Assembly (NCBI GenBank): GCA_018819005.1
Contig: JAHJQU010000317.1
Coordinates: forward strand, 1-14,689
Length of the DNA stretch: 14,689 nucleotides
Direction: 5' to 3'
Origin: Pseudomonadota bacterium
GTDB taxonomy: Bacteria; Desulfobacterota; Desulfobacteria; Desulfobacterales; RPRI01
The position numbers and the translations under genes were made by a program. The notes beneath the pieces were generated by a model. The model saw only the letters and a program-made list of their open reading frames with translations. It made no database searches and was not told the DNA's origin. Position 1 is the stretch's first letter. Every line of letters begins with the position of its first letter. Of the stretch, positions 1 to 7,346 are shown piece by piece.

Positions 1-809
1 CTCCTGCCATGCCTGATTGTTGCTGCGGCTATATAGGGGTCGTGTTCAAAAAAAAGGATCCAGTTTTCTTTAAGGGCTCTTGAAAGGATCTCTTCTTTCT
101 CCTTCATGATGGTTAAAGGGTAATTGTCATATGCCGCACGCCACGAGACAGGGATATGTGCCGATGTCGGAATAAGATCGGCACAAAAAAAGAGCGAAGC
201 CGATTCTCCTTTTATAAGAGGATGCTGCTGACCTTTTGTGTGACCGTTTGTGACGATGATTTCGCTGCCTTCTGAAAACAGACATGACCCGGCGAACATT
301 TCCAGAACACCCGATTCTTCAAGCGGCACGAAATCTTCTTTTGTATAGCTTGAGGTTTCCCCCGGTCCCGGGTTGGTCGCCGTTTCAAATTGTGTTTTCT
401 GGATGTAATATTTTGCCTTTGGAAATGCGGGGAAAGCATTTCCGTTTTCAATTATAGTTGATCCGCCCGCATGATCAAAGTGAAGATGGGTTATAATTAC
501 ATCGGTTATGTCGTCGCATGTAAGGCCATGTTTCGACAGGGATACATTCGTGTCGGTCGAATGGTCGTCAATCCAGTATTGTTTTTTCATCTTTTCGGAT
601 AGTTTTCTTCCGGGGCCTGTATCCACAAGCATGTTTCTTCCGTTTCCCCGTATCAGAAGGGATCTTGCTTTCATCGGGATGAAATTGTTATCATCAGCAG
701 GAATTTTCTTTTCCCAGAGTATTTTGGGCACAACGCCAAACATGGCTCCGCCATCAAGAAAAAAACTCCCGAGTTCTATGGCAGCACACTCGTAGTCGCC
801 GAATTTCAT
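1..809 (-). CDS. MBL-fold metallo-hydrolase, C-terminus cut by window edge
   Basis: The frame opens with ATG at 809 and stays open for 269 codons to the window edge, so the C-terminus is missing. The protein is a metallo-beta-lactamase-fold hydrolase. The metal-binding motif HLHFDH sits at residues 108-113, with further likely ligands in NGHTKGQ (His190), CADLIP (Asp211) and FEHDP (His256). An N-terminal DGGAMFGVVPK segment and LVDTGPG at 61-67 resemble the YtnP/lactonase-like branch of the superfamily. No signal peptide or membrane segment is visible, so it should be cytosolic. It starts 25 bp after the topA stop, which suggests cotranscription. The Shine-Dalgarno sequence is weak (CGGAAAA). 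The substrate cannot be read from sequence: lactonase, other esterase and thioesterase activities are all possible. Family assignment is firm, exact function unknown. Confidence 0.9.
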   Translation of the reverse strand, partial: MKFGDYECAAIELGSFFLDGGAMFGVVPKILWEKKIPADDNNFIPMKARSLLIRGNGRNMLVDTGPGRKLSEKMKKQYWIDDHSTDTNVSLSKHGLTCDDITDVIITHLHFDHAGGSTIIENGNAFPAFPKAKYYIQKTQFETATNPGPGETSSYTKEDFVPLEESGVLEMFAGSCLFSEGSEIIVTNGHTKGQQHPLIKGESASLFFCADLIPTSAHIPVSWRAAYDNYPLTIMKEKEEILSRALKENWILFFEHDPYIAAATIRHGR

Positions 810-834
810 GCAGATTTTCCGTGTTCAATGGTTT

Positions 835-3102
835 TTATTTATTTTCTTTATAGCCGCAATCCTTCGCAGAACAATAATATAAGGAACCGTCTCTCTTTGT
901 CGTTTTTTCGAGAAGAAATTTTGCCCTGCACGACGGACATTCTTTTGATACAGGTTTGTCCCATGTTGCGAATGTACATTCAGGATAACGGCTGCACCCG
1001 AAGAAAACTTTGCCTCTTTTTGATTTTTTTTCAAATATTTCACCGGAACAATTATTTTCGGGGCATTTGATTCCTGTAGTCTGTATCCGTCCGTTTGAAT
1101 TAGACGACAGTGTATTCCTGCATTCAGGATATCCGGAGCAGGCAAAAAAATCTCCGTACTTTCCATGTCTCAACACCATTGGTTTATTGCATTTCTCGCA
1201 AACACGGTCTGTAGCTTCACTTGAGGGTGGTGAAACCGGCATAATCGCGCCTTTTTCATCTCTCTGGTAATCCCTGGAATAGGAGCATCCCGGATAACCG
1301 CTGCAGGCGAGAAAATGGCCGTTTTTTCCAATCTTTATTTTCAGCTCATTCCCGCATTCGGGGCATTTGAGACCGGTCGGGAAACCCACACCCTTCATAC
1401 TGAGCATCTCTTCCGAGGCTTTGTCCAGCTCATTCTTGAAGGATTTGTAAAAACGACTCAGAACATCAAGTGCCTTTGCATCCATGCCTTCTATACGGTC
1501 AAGGTCATCTTCCATTTTGGCGGTGAAATCAACATTGAAAATGGTTGGAAAGCTTTCCGTCAGGAGATTATTTACGATGAATCCGAGTTCGCTCGGTTTA
1601 AAATAGCCTTTCAAAAAATCAACGTAACCTTTTTCCCGTATCGTTGAAAGAATGGCGGCATATGTACTTGGACGGCCGATTCCATTTTCTTCAAGCTCCT
1701 TGACAAGGGAGGCTTCGGAAAATCTTGGGGGAGGAAGGGTAAAATGCTGTTTCGGATCAAGTTTGTTCAGTTTCAAAAGCATGCCTTCATGAATGTCAGG
1801 CAGCATTTTTTTCTTTTCGTCATCAGTCTCTTCGTCGGCGGACATGTAAAGGGACATAAAACCGGGAAATCTGACTGTAGATCCGTTTGCGTTAAAGGTG
1901 TACGAGGCGGCTGATATTGATACCAATACTTTATCTATAATGGCCTGTGTCATCTGCGATGCAACAAACCGTTTCCAAATGAGAGTATAAAGTTCCAGCT
2001 GGTCTTTTGAGAGGTGCGGAGCAACCTTTTCAGGGGTATTGTAAACGGAAGAAGGCCGTATGGCTTCATGTGCGTCCTGAACTCTTTTTGAGTTACGGAA
2101 AAACCGCGGTTCTTTAAGCGAATATTCTTCACCGAAGGAATCTCTTATAAGCTGCAACGCCTCTTCGGCAGATTCTCTTGATATCCTGACTGAATCAGTT
2201 CGCATGTAAGTTATAAGTCCGACCGGTTCTCCGGGGCCAAGGTCAATGCCCTCATAAAGTTGCTGGGCAACCGACATGGTTTTTTTGGCGGAAAACTTAA
2301 GTTTTGTAATTGCCTCCTGCTGCAGCTTGCTTGTAATGAACGGAGGAAGCGGATTTCTTAAAGTAGCTTTTTTTTGAACCTTTTCAGCAATAAACGGGGT
2401 TCCGTATAAATCTTTTGTTATGCCCGATGAACTCTCCTGATTCTGAATATCAATCTTTTTGCCGTTTTTCTTAACCAGCTTTGCGGTAAATGCAGATTTG
2501 TCATCTGTTTCGAGATGAGCTGTTATCGACCAGTATTCCTCTAAGACAAAAGACTGGATTGAGCGCTCCCTTTCACATATTATCCGGAGAGCGACCGATT
2601 GGACACGACCGGCGCTTAATCCGCTTTTTACTTTTTTCCAGAGAAGGGGTGAAACCTGATAACCGACCAGCCTGTCTAATATACGCCTTGTCTGCTGGGC
2701 TTCATATTTGTTCTCGTTCAGACTTTCAGAGGAGGCAATTGCGGCAAGTATGGCATTTTTAGTGAGCTCATGAAAAAGGACCCGGTGAAAATTTCTTCCC
2801 TTTTTCTTCAATACATCCGCCGTATGCCACGCAATCGCTTCACCTTCTCTGTCCGGATCGGGCGCAAGATATATATCTGTAGAGTCGCCGGCCTCTTTTT
2901 TAAGATTGGATATTACTTTCTGCTTTCCCGGAATAACGACATATTCGGGCCGAAAACCCTCTTCAATATTTATTCCGATTTTTTTTGCGGGCAGATCCTT
3001 AATATGTCCCACGGTTGAAACTACTTTGTAGTCTTTTCCAAGGTATTTTTTTATTGTTCTGACTTTTGTGGGAGATTCCACAACAACAAGCGGTTTACTC
3101 AC
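835..3102 (-). CDS. topA: DNA topoisomerase I (type IA)
   Basis: Relaxes negative supercoils by cutting one DNA strand through a 5'-phosphotyrosine link. The 755-residue protein has the Toprim domain at about 3-120, with Glu9 in VVESPTK and the DPDREGEA motif at 82-89. The catalytic tyrosine is Tyr299 in GLITYMRTDS. The conserved GIGRPSTYA lies at 474-482. Four four-cysteine zinc-ribbon units follow at about 580-606, 635-661, 680-709 and 722-749, and all appear to keep their four cysteines. Length and layout match bacterial TopA with a multi-zinc tail. The start is GTG at 3102, with GAGG eight bases upstream; no better ATG is in frame there. It lies downstream of dprA, from which it is separated by a 173-bp repeat element, and 25 bp upstream of the MBL-fold gene. 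Confidence 0.97.
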   Translation of the reverse strand: MSKPLVVVESPTKVRTIKKYLGKDYKVVSTVGHIKDLPAKKIGINIEEGFRPEYVVIPGKQKVISNLKKEAGDSTDIYLAPDPDREGEAIAWHTADVLKKKGRNFHRVLFHELTKNAILAAIASSESLNENKYEAQQTRRILDRLVGYQVSPLLWKKVKSGLSAGRVQSVALRIICERERSIQSFVLEEYWSITAHLETDDKSAFTAKLVKKNGKKIDIQNQESSSGITKDLYGTPFIAEKVQKKATLRNPLPPFITSKLQQEAITKLKFSAKKTMSVAQQLYEGIDLGPGEPVGLITYMRTDSVRISRESAEEALQLIRDSFGEEYSLKEPRFFRNSKRVQDAHEAIRPSSVYNTPEKVAPHLSKDQLELYTLIWKRFVASQMTQAIIDKVLVSISAASYTFNANGSTVRFPGFMSLYMSADEETDDEKKKMLPDIHEGMLLKLNKLDPKQHFTLPPPRFSEASLVKELEENGIGRPSTYAAILSTIREKGYVDFLKGYFKPSELGFIVNNLLTESFPTIFNVDFTAKMEDDLDRIEGMDAKALDVLSRFYKSFKNELDKASEEMLSMKGVGFPTGLKCPECGNELKIKIGKNGHFLACSGYPGCSYSRDYQRDEKGAIMPVSPPSSEATDRVCEKCNKPMVLRHGKYGDFFACSGYPECRNTLSSNSNGRIQTTGIKCPENNCSGEIFEKKSKRGKVFFGCSRYPECTFATWDKPVSKECPSCRAKFLLEKTTKRDGSLYYCSAKDCGYKENK

Positions 3103-3171
3103 TTAATATTCCTCACGGTAATAATTACGGCTTCGTAAAAAGTCATTCTGCGGTGTTGCACTTCGTCCCCG

Positions 3172-3219
3172 CCCTGTTGAATTCTCGCTGCGCGAGACAG
3201 CAGAGCTGATTCAACAGGG
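3172..3219. repeat. Nested 48-nt three-way-junction foldback
   Basis: An 11-bp perfect outer stem (CCCTGTTGAAT at 3172-3182 with ATTCAACAGGG at 3209-3219) encloses two perfect hairpins. One is TCTCGC-TGC-GCGAGA (3183-3197), the other CAGC-AGA-GCTG (3198-3208). No unpaired base is left at the junction; only the two three-base loops are unpaired, so 42 of 48 bases pair. Both strands can form the same shape. It could act as a cruciform in DNA, or in the dprA-topA transcript as an RNA structure. It is not followed by a T-run on either strand, so it is not an obvious terminator. Confidence 0.8.
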
Positions 3220-3230
3220 TGAATCATTGC

Positions 3231-3250
3231 AGCGTACTAGTAAGTACGCT
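3231..3250. repeat. 8-bp perfect hairpin inside the composite repeat
   Basis: AGCGTACT (3231-3238) and AGTACGCT (3243-3250) pair perfectly around the loop AGTA. It sits in the right half of the 3128-3300 element, next to the three-way foldback, and is probably part of the same repeat. Confidence 0.75.
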
Positions 3251-3274
3251 TCATTCCTCAAGATTCGTGCGCCT

Positions 3275-3304
3275 TGCATAATGAGCTTTTTACTTTGCCG
3301 TCAA
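3275..3304 (-). promoter_or_regulatory. Weak candidate promoter for topA at the repeat border
   Basis: On the minus strand, TTGACG (3299-3304) is followed after 18 bases by TATGCA (3275-3280). The -35 matches consensus well but the -10 is poor (TAT only). It straddles the outer end of the composite repeat, so the repeat would contribute the -10 part and form most of the leader. topA may instead be transcribed only from upstream. Confidence 0.25.
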
Positions 3305-3325
3305 TAATGATAATTTTTTTTAAGT

Positions 3326-4435
3326 TTATTTTTCTGAACCCAGGGAAAATAATTTTCCTGGTGATTGTATTACAATATCCTGCAGTTCAAGCTTTAAAAG
3401 TACACTCATTATTTTGCCTGGCTCCATTTTAATATTTCTTATAAGGTCATCTATATGGACAGGGTAGGGGCCAATGGCTTTTAGAACCAGTGAGTCCTCT
3501 TCCGATAAGAAAAGGCTTTCATGCCTGAATTTTTCTCCCTGTCCGGTTATACCCTCTTTTGGCCTGATAGAATATAAAAGTTCGTCAACTATATCCTTTG
3601 CGTTTTCAACCAGTTTTGCTCCCTGCTTTATCAATGTATGAGTGCCGGTGCTTTTAAAGGACTGAATGCTTCCGGGCACGGCAAAGACCTCCCTGTTCTG
3701 ATCCGCCGCAAGCCTTGCCGTAATAAGGGATCCGCTGCGTTTTGTAGCCTCCACGACAACAGTTCCGAGTGAAATACCACTTATTATCCTGTTTCTTGCA
3801 GGAAAGTTGAATGCGTCGGGCTCCGCCATGAGAGAAAGCTCGGATATCACGGCGCCGTTTTCAGAAATCAACCGGAAAAGCTTTATGTTCTGAGCCGGAT
3901 AAATCCTTTCAAGACCACTTCCAAGAACCGCTATTGTTTTGCCCTTTCCAATCAAAGCGCCTTCGTGAGCGGCTGTGTCTATTCCTCTTGCCATGCCGCT
4001 CACAATCGTTATGTTATAGGAAGCGAGATCCGCGCATAATATTTTTGTGATTGAAACACCGTAATCCGTTGCATTTCGTGAACCGACAACAGCTATGTTG
4101 TTTGAAGAGCTGTCCAGAATTCCGGAAACATATAAAAAAGGAGGCGGATCAGGTATTTCCAGAAGGAGAGGGGGGTAATCCTTGTCGGTCATGGTTACAA
4201 TTCCGAATCCTTTTTCCGCTATAAGATCTATCTCTTTTTTTATTTGTTCGGATGCCCTGTGCTTTATAATGGCAGTTGCGAGCCTTTCCGAAACGCCCTC
4301 TATCTGCGTAAGCTCATCGCAGGACGCTCCGAATGCGGCCTCCGGTGATTTGAAGTGATTGATTATCCTCTTATAAAGATGATTCCCAACACCGGGAACA
4401 CTCTTAAGGACAAACCATGGCAGAATATTTTCCAT
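3326..4435 (-). CDS. dprA: DNA processing protein DprA (Smf)
   Basis: DprA binds incoming single-stranded DNA during natural transformation and loads RecA; it is also widespread in bacteria not known to be competent. The 369-residue protein has a helix-hairpin-helix/SAM-like N-terminus at about 8-60 (VPGVGNHLYKRI, IEGVSERLA). The extended Rossmann DprA domain follows at about 75-290, with VVGSRN (116-121), SGMARGID (146-153), GSGLERIYP (172-180), FPARNRIISG (211-220) and GSLITARLA (235-243). A C-terminal winged-helix domain lies at about 315-367. The start is ATG at 4435. No Shine-Dalgarno sequence is visible before it (ATATCCCTTTT), and no other start is in frame between it and the upstream in-frame stop. 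It begins 46 bp after the secF stop, so translation may be weak or helped by coupling. Known lineages often place dprA directly before topA. Confidence 0.96.
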   Translation of the reverse strand: MENILPWFVLKSVPGVGNHLYKRIINHFKSPEAAFGASCDELTQIEGVSERLATAIIKHRASEQIKKEIDLIAEKGFGIVTMTDKDYPPLLLEIPDPPPFLYVSGILDSSSNNIAVVGSRNATDYGVSITKILCADLASYNITIVSGMARGIDTAAHEGALIGKGKTIAVLGSGLERIYPAQNIKLFRLISENGAVISELSLMAEPDAFNFPARNRIISGISLGTVVVEATKRSGSLITARLAADQNREVFAVPGSIQSFKSTGTHTLIKQGAKLVENAKDIVDELLYSIRPKEGITGQGEKFRHESLFLSEEDSLVLKAIGPYPVHIDDLIRNIKMEPGKIMSVLLKLELQDIVIQSPGKLFSLGSEK

Positions 4436-4481
4436 AAAAGGGATATGAGAAAGAAAAGTTTCCTGAACAGCCGTTTATATA

Positions 4482-5525
4482 TTATCTTCTTTTTTTCGTT
4501 TTACCCTGCCATGCGTTAAGAATAGGGCTTGCAACATACACCGTAGAATAAGTTCCCACGGTTATTCCCACAAGCAGGGCGAATGCAAAGTCGTGAATAA
4601 TTCCTCCTCCCAGTATAAACAGGGCTATAACAACAAGAAGAGTCGTTCCGGATGTGAGAATCGTACGGCTTAGAGTCTCGTTTACGCTTCTGTTAATTAC
4701 AAAGGCAAGGGGGCTTTTTGTGTGTTTTTTTAAATTTTCACGGATGCGGTCAAAAATAATTATAGTGTCATTCAGCGAATACCCGATGATAGTCAGGATG
4801 GCGGCTACGATGGGAAGGCTGAATTCCTTGTCAAATATTGAAAACATCCCGACTGTTATCATTACATCATGGGCAAGGGCGACAATTGCAGCCATTGCAT
4901 ATTTTAAATTAAGCTGCCAGAAAATGGCAAATGTGACAAGAAGTGCGGCGGCAATGAGAACGGCCAAGTTTATCTTAAAAAGAGAGAGGAAGTAAACGGA
5001 CCCCATCAGCACTGCCGCGGTAAGTCCGCTCAACATCCATTTGAATTCAAAGCGGCCCGATATATATATTGCTATAAAAAGGAGGGAATAAAATATCGCG
5101 AAAAGAGCCTTTCCCTGCAGATCTTTTCCAACCTGCGGGCCGACCATTTCGATGCGGCGTATTTCGGCGCCATTTCCTGTGGCTGTTATTAAAGCTTCCT
5201 CGAGAGATTGGGAAAATTCCTTGTTTGTAGTTACCGGGGCATTGGTTCGCACCAGAAATTCATTCTCTTCTTCATCACCGAAGATCTGAACTGAAGAGTT
5301 TGAAAGATTCATTGCAGAAAGCCCCGTCTTGATTTTCCCGATTTCTACAGGAGTTTTGAATTTAAGCTGGATCAGTGTTCCCCCGGCAAAATCGATTCCG
5401 TACTGAGGGCCTCCCCGGACGATAAGCGAAAGAATACTTATGATGATCAATAATCCGGATATGGCGAAAGCGATATAGCGCTTGCCGATAAAATCTATGT
5501 TTATACCCCGTTTAATAAGCTCCAT
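4482..5525 (-). CDS. secF: Protein translocase subunit SecF
   Basis: Inner-membrane partner of SecD that uses the proton motive force to help pull proteins through SecYEG. The 347-residue protein has a first membrane segment at about 18-36 and the conserved GIDFAGGTLIQLKF at 43-56. VGPQVGKDL (128-136) precedes the second segment. GYSLNDTIIIFDRIREN lies at 248-264 and VNETLSRTILTSGTTL at 281-296. It is longer than the common 300-320 residues: residues about 161-208 form an extra hydrophobic stretch between the usual second and third membrane segments, room for two more membrane helices. ATG at 5525 is preceded by AGAGG at a rather long distance of about 10 bases. It lies 82 bp after secD and 46 bp before dprA. 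Confidence 0.97.
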   Translation of the reverse strand: MELIKRGINIDFIGKRYIAFAISGLLIIISILSLIVRGGPQYGIDFAGGTLIQLKFKTPVEIGKIKTGLSAMNLSNSSVQIFGDEEENEFLVRTNAPVTTNKEFSQSLEEALITATGNGAEIRRIEMVGPQVGKDLQGKALFAIFYSLLFIAIYISGRFEFKWMLSGLTAAVLMGSVYFLSLFKINLAVLIAAALLVTFAIFWQLNLKYAMAAIVALAHDVMITVGMFSIFDKEFSLPIVAAILTIIGYSLNDTIIIFDRIRENLKKHTKSPLAFVINRSVNETLSRTILTSGTTLLVVIALFILGGGIIHDFAFALLVGITVGTYSTVYVASPILNAWQGKTKKRR

Positions 5526-5607
5526 TTATCTGTTGCCTCTGATGTTAGTTTGTATGACTATAAAAGACCATCTTAATGAGACTTAAGGAATATATCTTCC
5601 CTCCCGG

Positions 5608-7185
5608 TCATAGGCTCAGTTTTTTAATTTTCCTGTAGTAGAGGAAATAATCGAATATAATCCTTGACATAACAAGCACGGTGAAAACGCTTGAAATGAT
5701 TCCGATGCTCAGTGTTACTGCAAATCCTTTTACGGGACCGGTTCCGAACTGGAAAAGAACCAGACCTGCGATAAGTGTTGTGATGTTTGAGTCCAGAATG
5801 GTCAAAGTCGCCCTTTCATAGCCCGCATCTATTGCAGCCCGGGGTGTTTTTCCGAGAAACATCTCTTCTCTTATCCTTTCGAATACCAGAACATTCGCGT
5901 CAACTGCCATGCCAATTGTCAGGATAATACCGGCAATACCGGGTAACGTGAGAGTTGCCTGAAATGCTGCAAGGGTTCCTGCAATAATAACAATATTAAA
6001 CATGAGAGCTATATCTGCAACAACTCCGGACCACTTGTAATAAAAAGCCATAAAGAGAAGAACAAGCAAGCCGCCGACCCACATTGAAAGAAGCCCTTTG
6101 TTAATAGAATCAGTGCCGAGCGAAGGGCCTACAGTTCTTTCTTCAAGCATTTTAACAGGAGCAGGAAGGGCTCCTGCGCGAAGTATTATGGCAAGATCGC
6201 GAGCATCTTCGGTTGTGAAGCTTCCAGTAATCCGGGCGTGACCTCCTGATATTTTTTCCTGTATGACGGGAGCCGAATAAACCTTGTTGTCCAGAACGAT
6301 TGCAAGGCGTTTCTTGACGTTCTCCTCCGTAATATTTTCGAATATTCTTGCTCCTTTTTTATCGAAATCTATGGAAACATAGGGTTCGTTATACTGGGAA
6401 TCTATCTGAACGGATGCATCCGTGAGATATGATCCTGTTAAGAGAGCCCCTTTTTTTACAAGGTAAGGTCTTTTTACTACGCGTTTTGTCTGGGCATCTT
6501 CTCTGATCTCGTAAAGAATTTCAGATCCCGGAGGAACGCCTTCAGAGAGCGCCAATTCAGGTTCGCGGGATTCATCAAGCAGCTTGAATTCAAGCAGGGC
6601 GGTTTTGCCGATGAGCTCTTTGGCTCTTTGGGTATCAGTGACACCGGGAAGCTGGATAAGAATCCGGTTTTCGCCCTGCATGCGGATATCCGGTTCGCTG
6701 ACGCCGAACTGGTCTATACGGTTTCTGATGGTTTCAAGCGCCTGGGCTGCTGCCAGTTTCTTTATGCTATCGGTTGCCTCATCAGGAAGATCCATTGATA
6801 TCTTAAGAAGATCATTATCTCTGGTGCGTGAAAGAATCCGAAGCTCCCTGAATTCCTTGTCGAGAATTTTTTCAAAGCCGTCAATATTCTCCTGGCCCTG
6901 CAGCGCTACCGATATTTTTGTTTCTTCTGTGCGTTCAATCGCGGCAAAGCTGATATGTTTCGTCCTTAATATTCCCTTAAGATCGTTTGATATGCGCTCG
7001 ATCGTGCTTTCAACTGCCTTTTCCGTTTCAACTTCAAGAACAAGGTGCATGCCTCCCTGTAAATCAAGACCCAGGTTTATTTTTTTATGAGGCCATATGC
7101 CGGGGTTTATTGTAGGAAGAATGTAAATTGTAGCGGCAATTATGACCGCAACAGATAAAATCAGTTTCCATGAAAAAAGCTTCAA
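5608..7185 (-). CDS. secD: Protein translocase subunit SecD
   Basis: Works with SecF and YajC on the periplasmic side of Sec export. From TTG at 7185 the protein has 525 residues. A membrane segment lies at about 5-23 and the conserved NLGLDLQGG at 37-45. The large periplasmic region follows, with RNRIDQFGVSEP at 154-165. The SecD/SecF membrane domain starts near 367, with AVDANVLVFERIREE (427-441) and GTGPVKGFAVTLSIGI (481-496). The open frame extends to ATG at 7290, but I prefer TTG at 7185. It has AAAGGA eight bases upstream, and its product begins MKLFSWKLIL, right before the first membrane segment as is usual for SecD. The extra 35 codons run through two GC-rich palindromes and look unlike protein. 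The gap from the yajC stop is then 161 bp. Confidence 0.96.
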   Translation of the reverse strand: MKLFSWKLILSVAVIIAATIYILPTINPGIWPHKKINLGLDLQGGMHLVLEVETEKAVESTIERISNDLKGILRTKHISFAAIERTEETKISVALQGQENIDGFEKILDKEFRELRILSRTRDNDLLKISMDLPDEATDSIKKLAAAQALETIRNRIDQFGVSEPDIRMQGENRILIQLPGVTDTQRAKELIGKTALLEFKLLDESREPELALSEGVPPGSEILYEIREDAQTKRVVKRPYLVKKGALLTGSYLTDASVQIDSQYNEPYVSIDFDKKGARIFENITEENVKKRLAIVLDNKVYSAPVIQEKISGGHARITGSFTTEDARDLAIILRAGALPAPVKMLEERTVGPSLGTDSINKGLLSMWVGGLLVLLFMAFYYKWSGVVADIALMFNIVIIAGTLAAFQATLTLPGIAGIILTIGMAVDANVLVFERIREEMFLGKTPRAAIDAGYERATLTILDSNITTLIAGLVLFQFGTGPVKGFAVTLSIGIISSVFTVLVMSRIIFDYFLYYRKIKKLSL

Positions 7186-7193
7186 TGATCTGT

Positions 7194-7199
7194 TCCTTT
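7194..7199 (-). promoter_or_regulatory. Ribosome binding site deciding the secD start
   Basis: AAAGGA on the minus strand, eight bases before TTG at 7185. The ATG at 7290 has no comparable site and sits between two palindromes. Confidence 0.65.
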
Positions 7200-7232
7200 C
7201 ATTTAATACTTCAGCCGGTTTATGACCGGAAC

Positions 7233-7273
7233 GTGCCCCTTGAACCCGCCTTGTAAGCGGGGTCGAGGGGCAC
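7233..7273. repeat. Long GC-rich palindrome in the yajC-secD gap
   Basis: Positions 7233-7249 pair with 7257-7273 in a 17-bp stem with two mismatches, around a seven-base loop CTTGTAA. The ends read GTGCCCC and GGGGCAC. The centre, CCCGCCTTGTAAGCGGG (7245-7261), is shared at 15 of 17 positions with the second palindrome at 7302-7318. In the transcript it would form a strong hairpin before the secD ribosome binding site. No T-run follows, so it is not a standard terminator. Confidence 0.75.
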
Positions 7274-7301
7274 AGTGTAATTGAAAACATTATCGGGAAG
7301 C

Positions 7302-7318
7302 CCCGCCTTGTGGGCGGG
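7302..7318. repeat. Second palindrome of the same kind, after yajC
   Basis: CCCGCCTTGTGGGCGGG forms a six-base-pair stem around TTGTG. It lies 28 bp after the yajC stop codon and is flanked by GGAAGC(C) direct repeats. It matches the centre of 7233-7273, so the two appear to be copies of one small repeat. Confidence 0.75.
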
Positions 7319-7346
7319 AAGCCTCACTTATTTGAGTATAAAATTA

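Larger units (their letters stand above)
3128..3300. repeat. Composite inverted-repeat element between dprA and topA
   Basis: The 222-bp gap between dprA and topA is almost filled by an element with imperfect inverted ends. The left end starts CGGCTTCGTAAAAAGTCATT. The reverse complement of the right end starts CGGCAAAGTAAAAAGCTCAT, and similarity continues as TGCGGTGTTGCAC versus TGCAAGGCGCAC. Inside are a nested three-way foldback (3172-3219) and a hairpin (3231-3250). There is no open frame of note, so it is best seen as a non-autonomous, MITE-like or REP-like dispersed repeat. I recall similar GTAAAAAGTC-ended repeats in Desulfobacterota genomes, but that is memory and not a search. No clear target-site duplication is visible. 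Confidence 0.75.

Noticed and set aside
825..1166. Open frames on both strands over the topA zinc-ribbon region
   Set aside because: These are shadows of topA; the topA frame has intact cysteine motifs throughout.
3103..3325. Target-site duplication around the composite repeat
   Set aside because: The flanks share only AATAAT-like AT-rich bases (GTAATAATTA versus TCAATAATGA), not an exact direct repeat.
6584..7090. 168-codon plus-strand open frame
   Set aside because: It lies antisense inside secD, has no family likeness, and its composition follows from the secD codons.
7186..7290. N-terminal extension of secD from ATG 7290
   Set aside because: It is encoded by GC-rich palindromes, has no Shine-Dalgarno, and is unlike SecD N-termini; TTG at 7185 is better.
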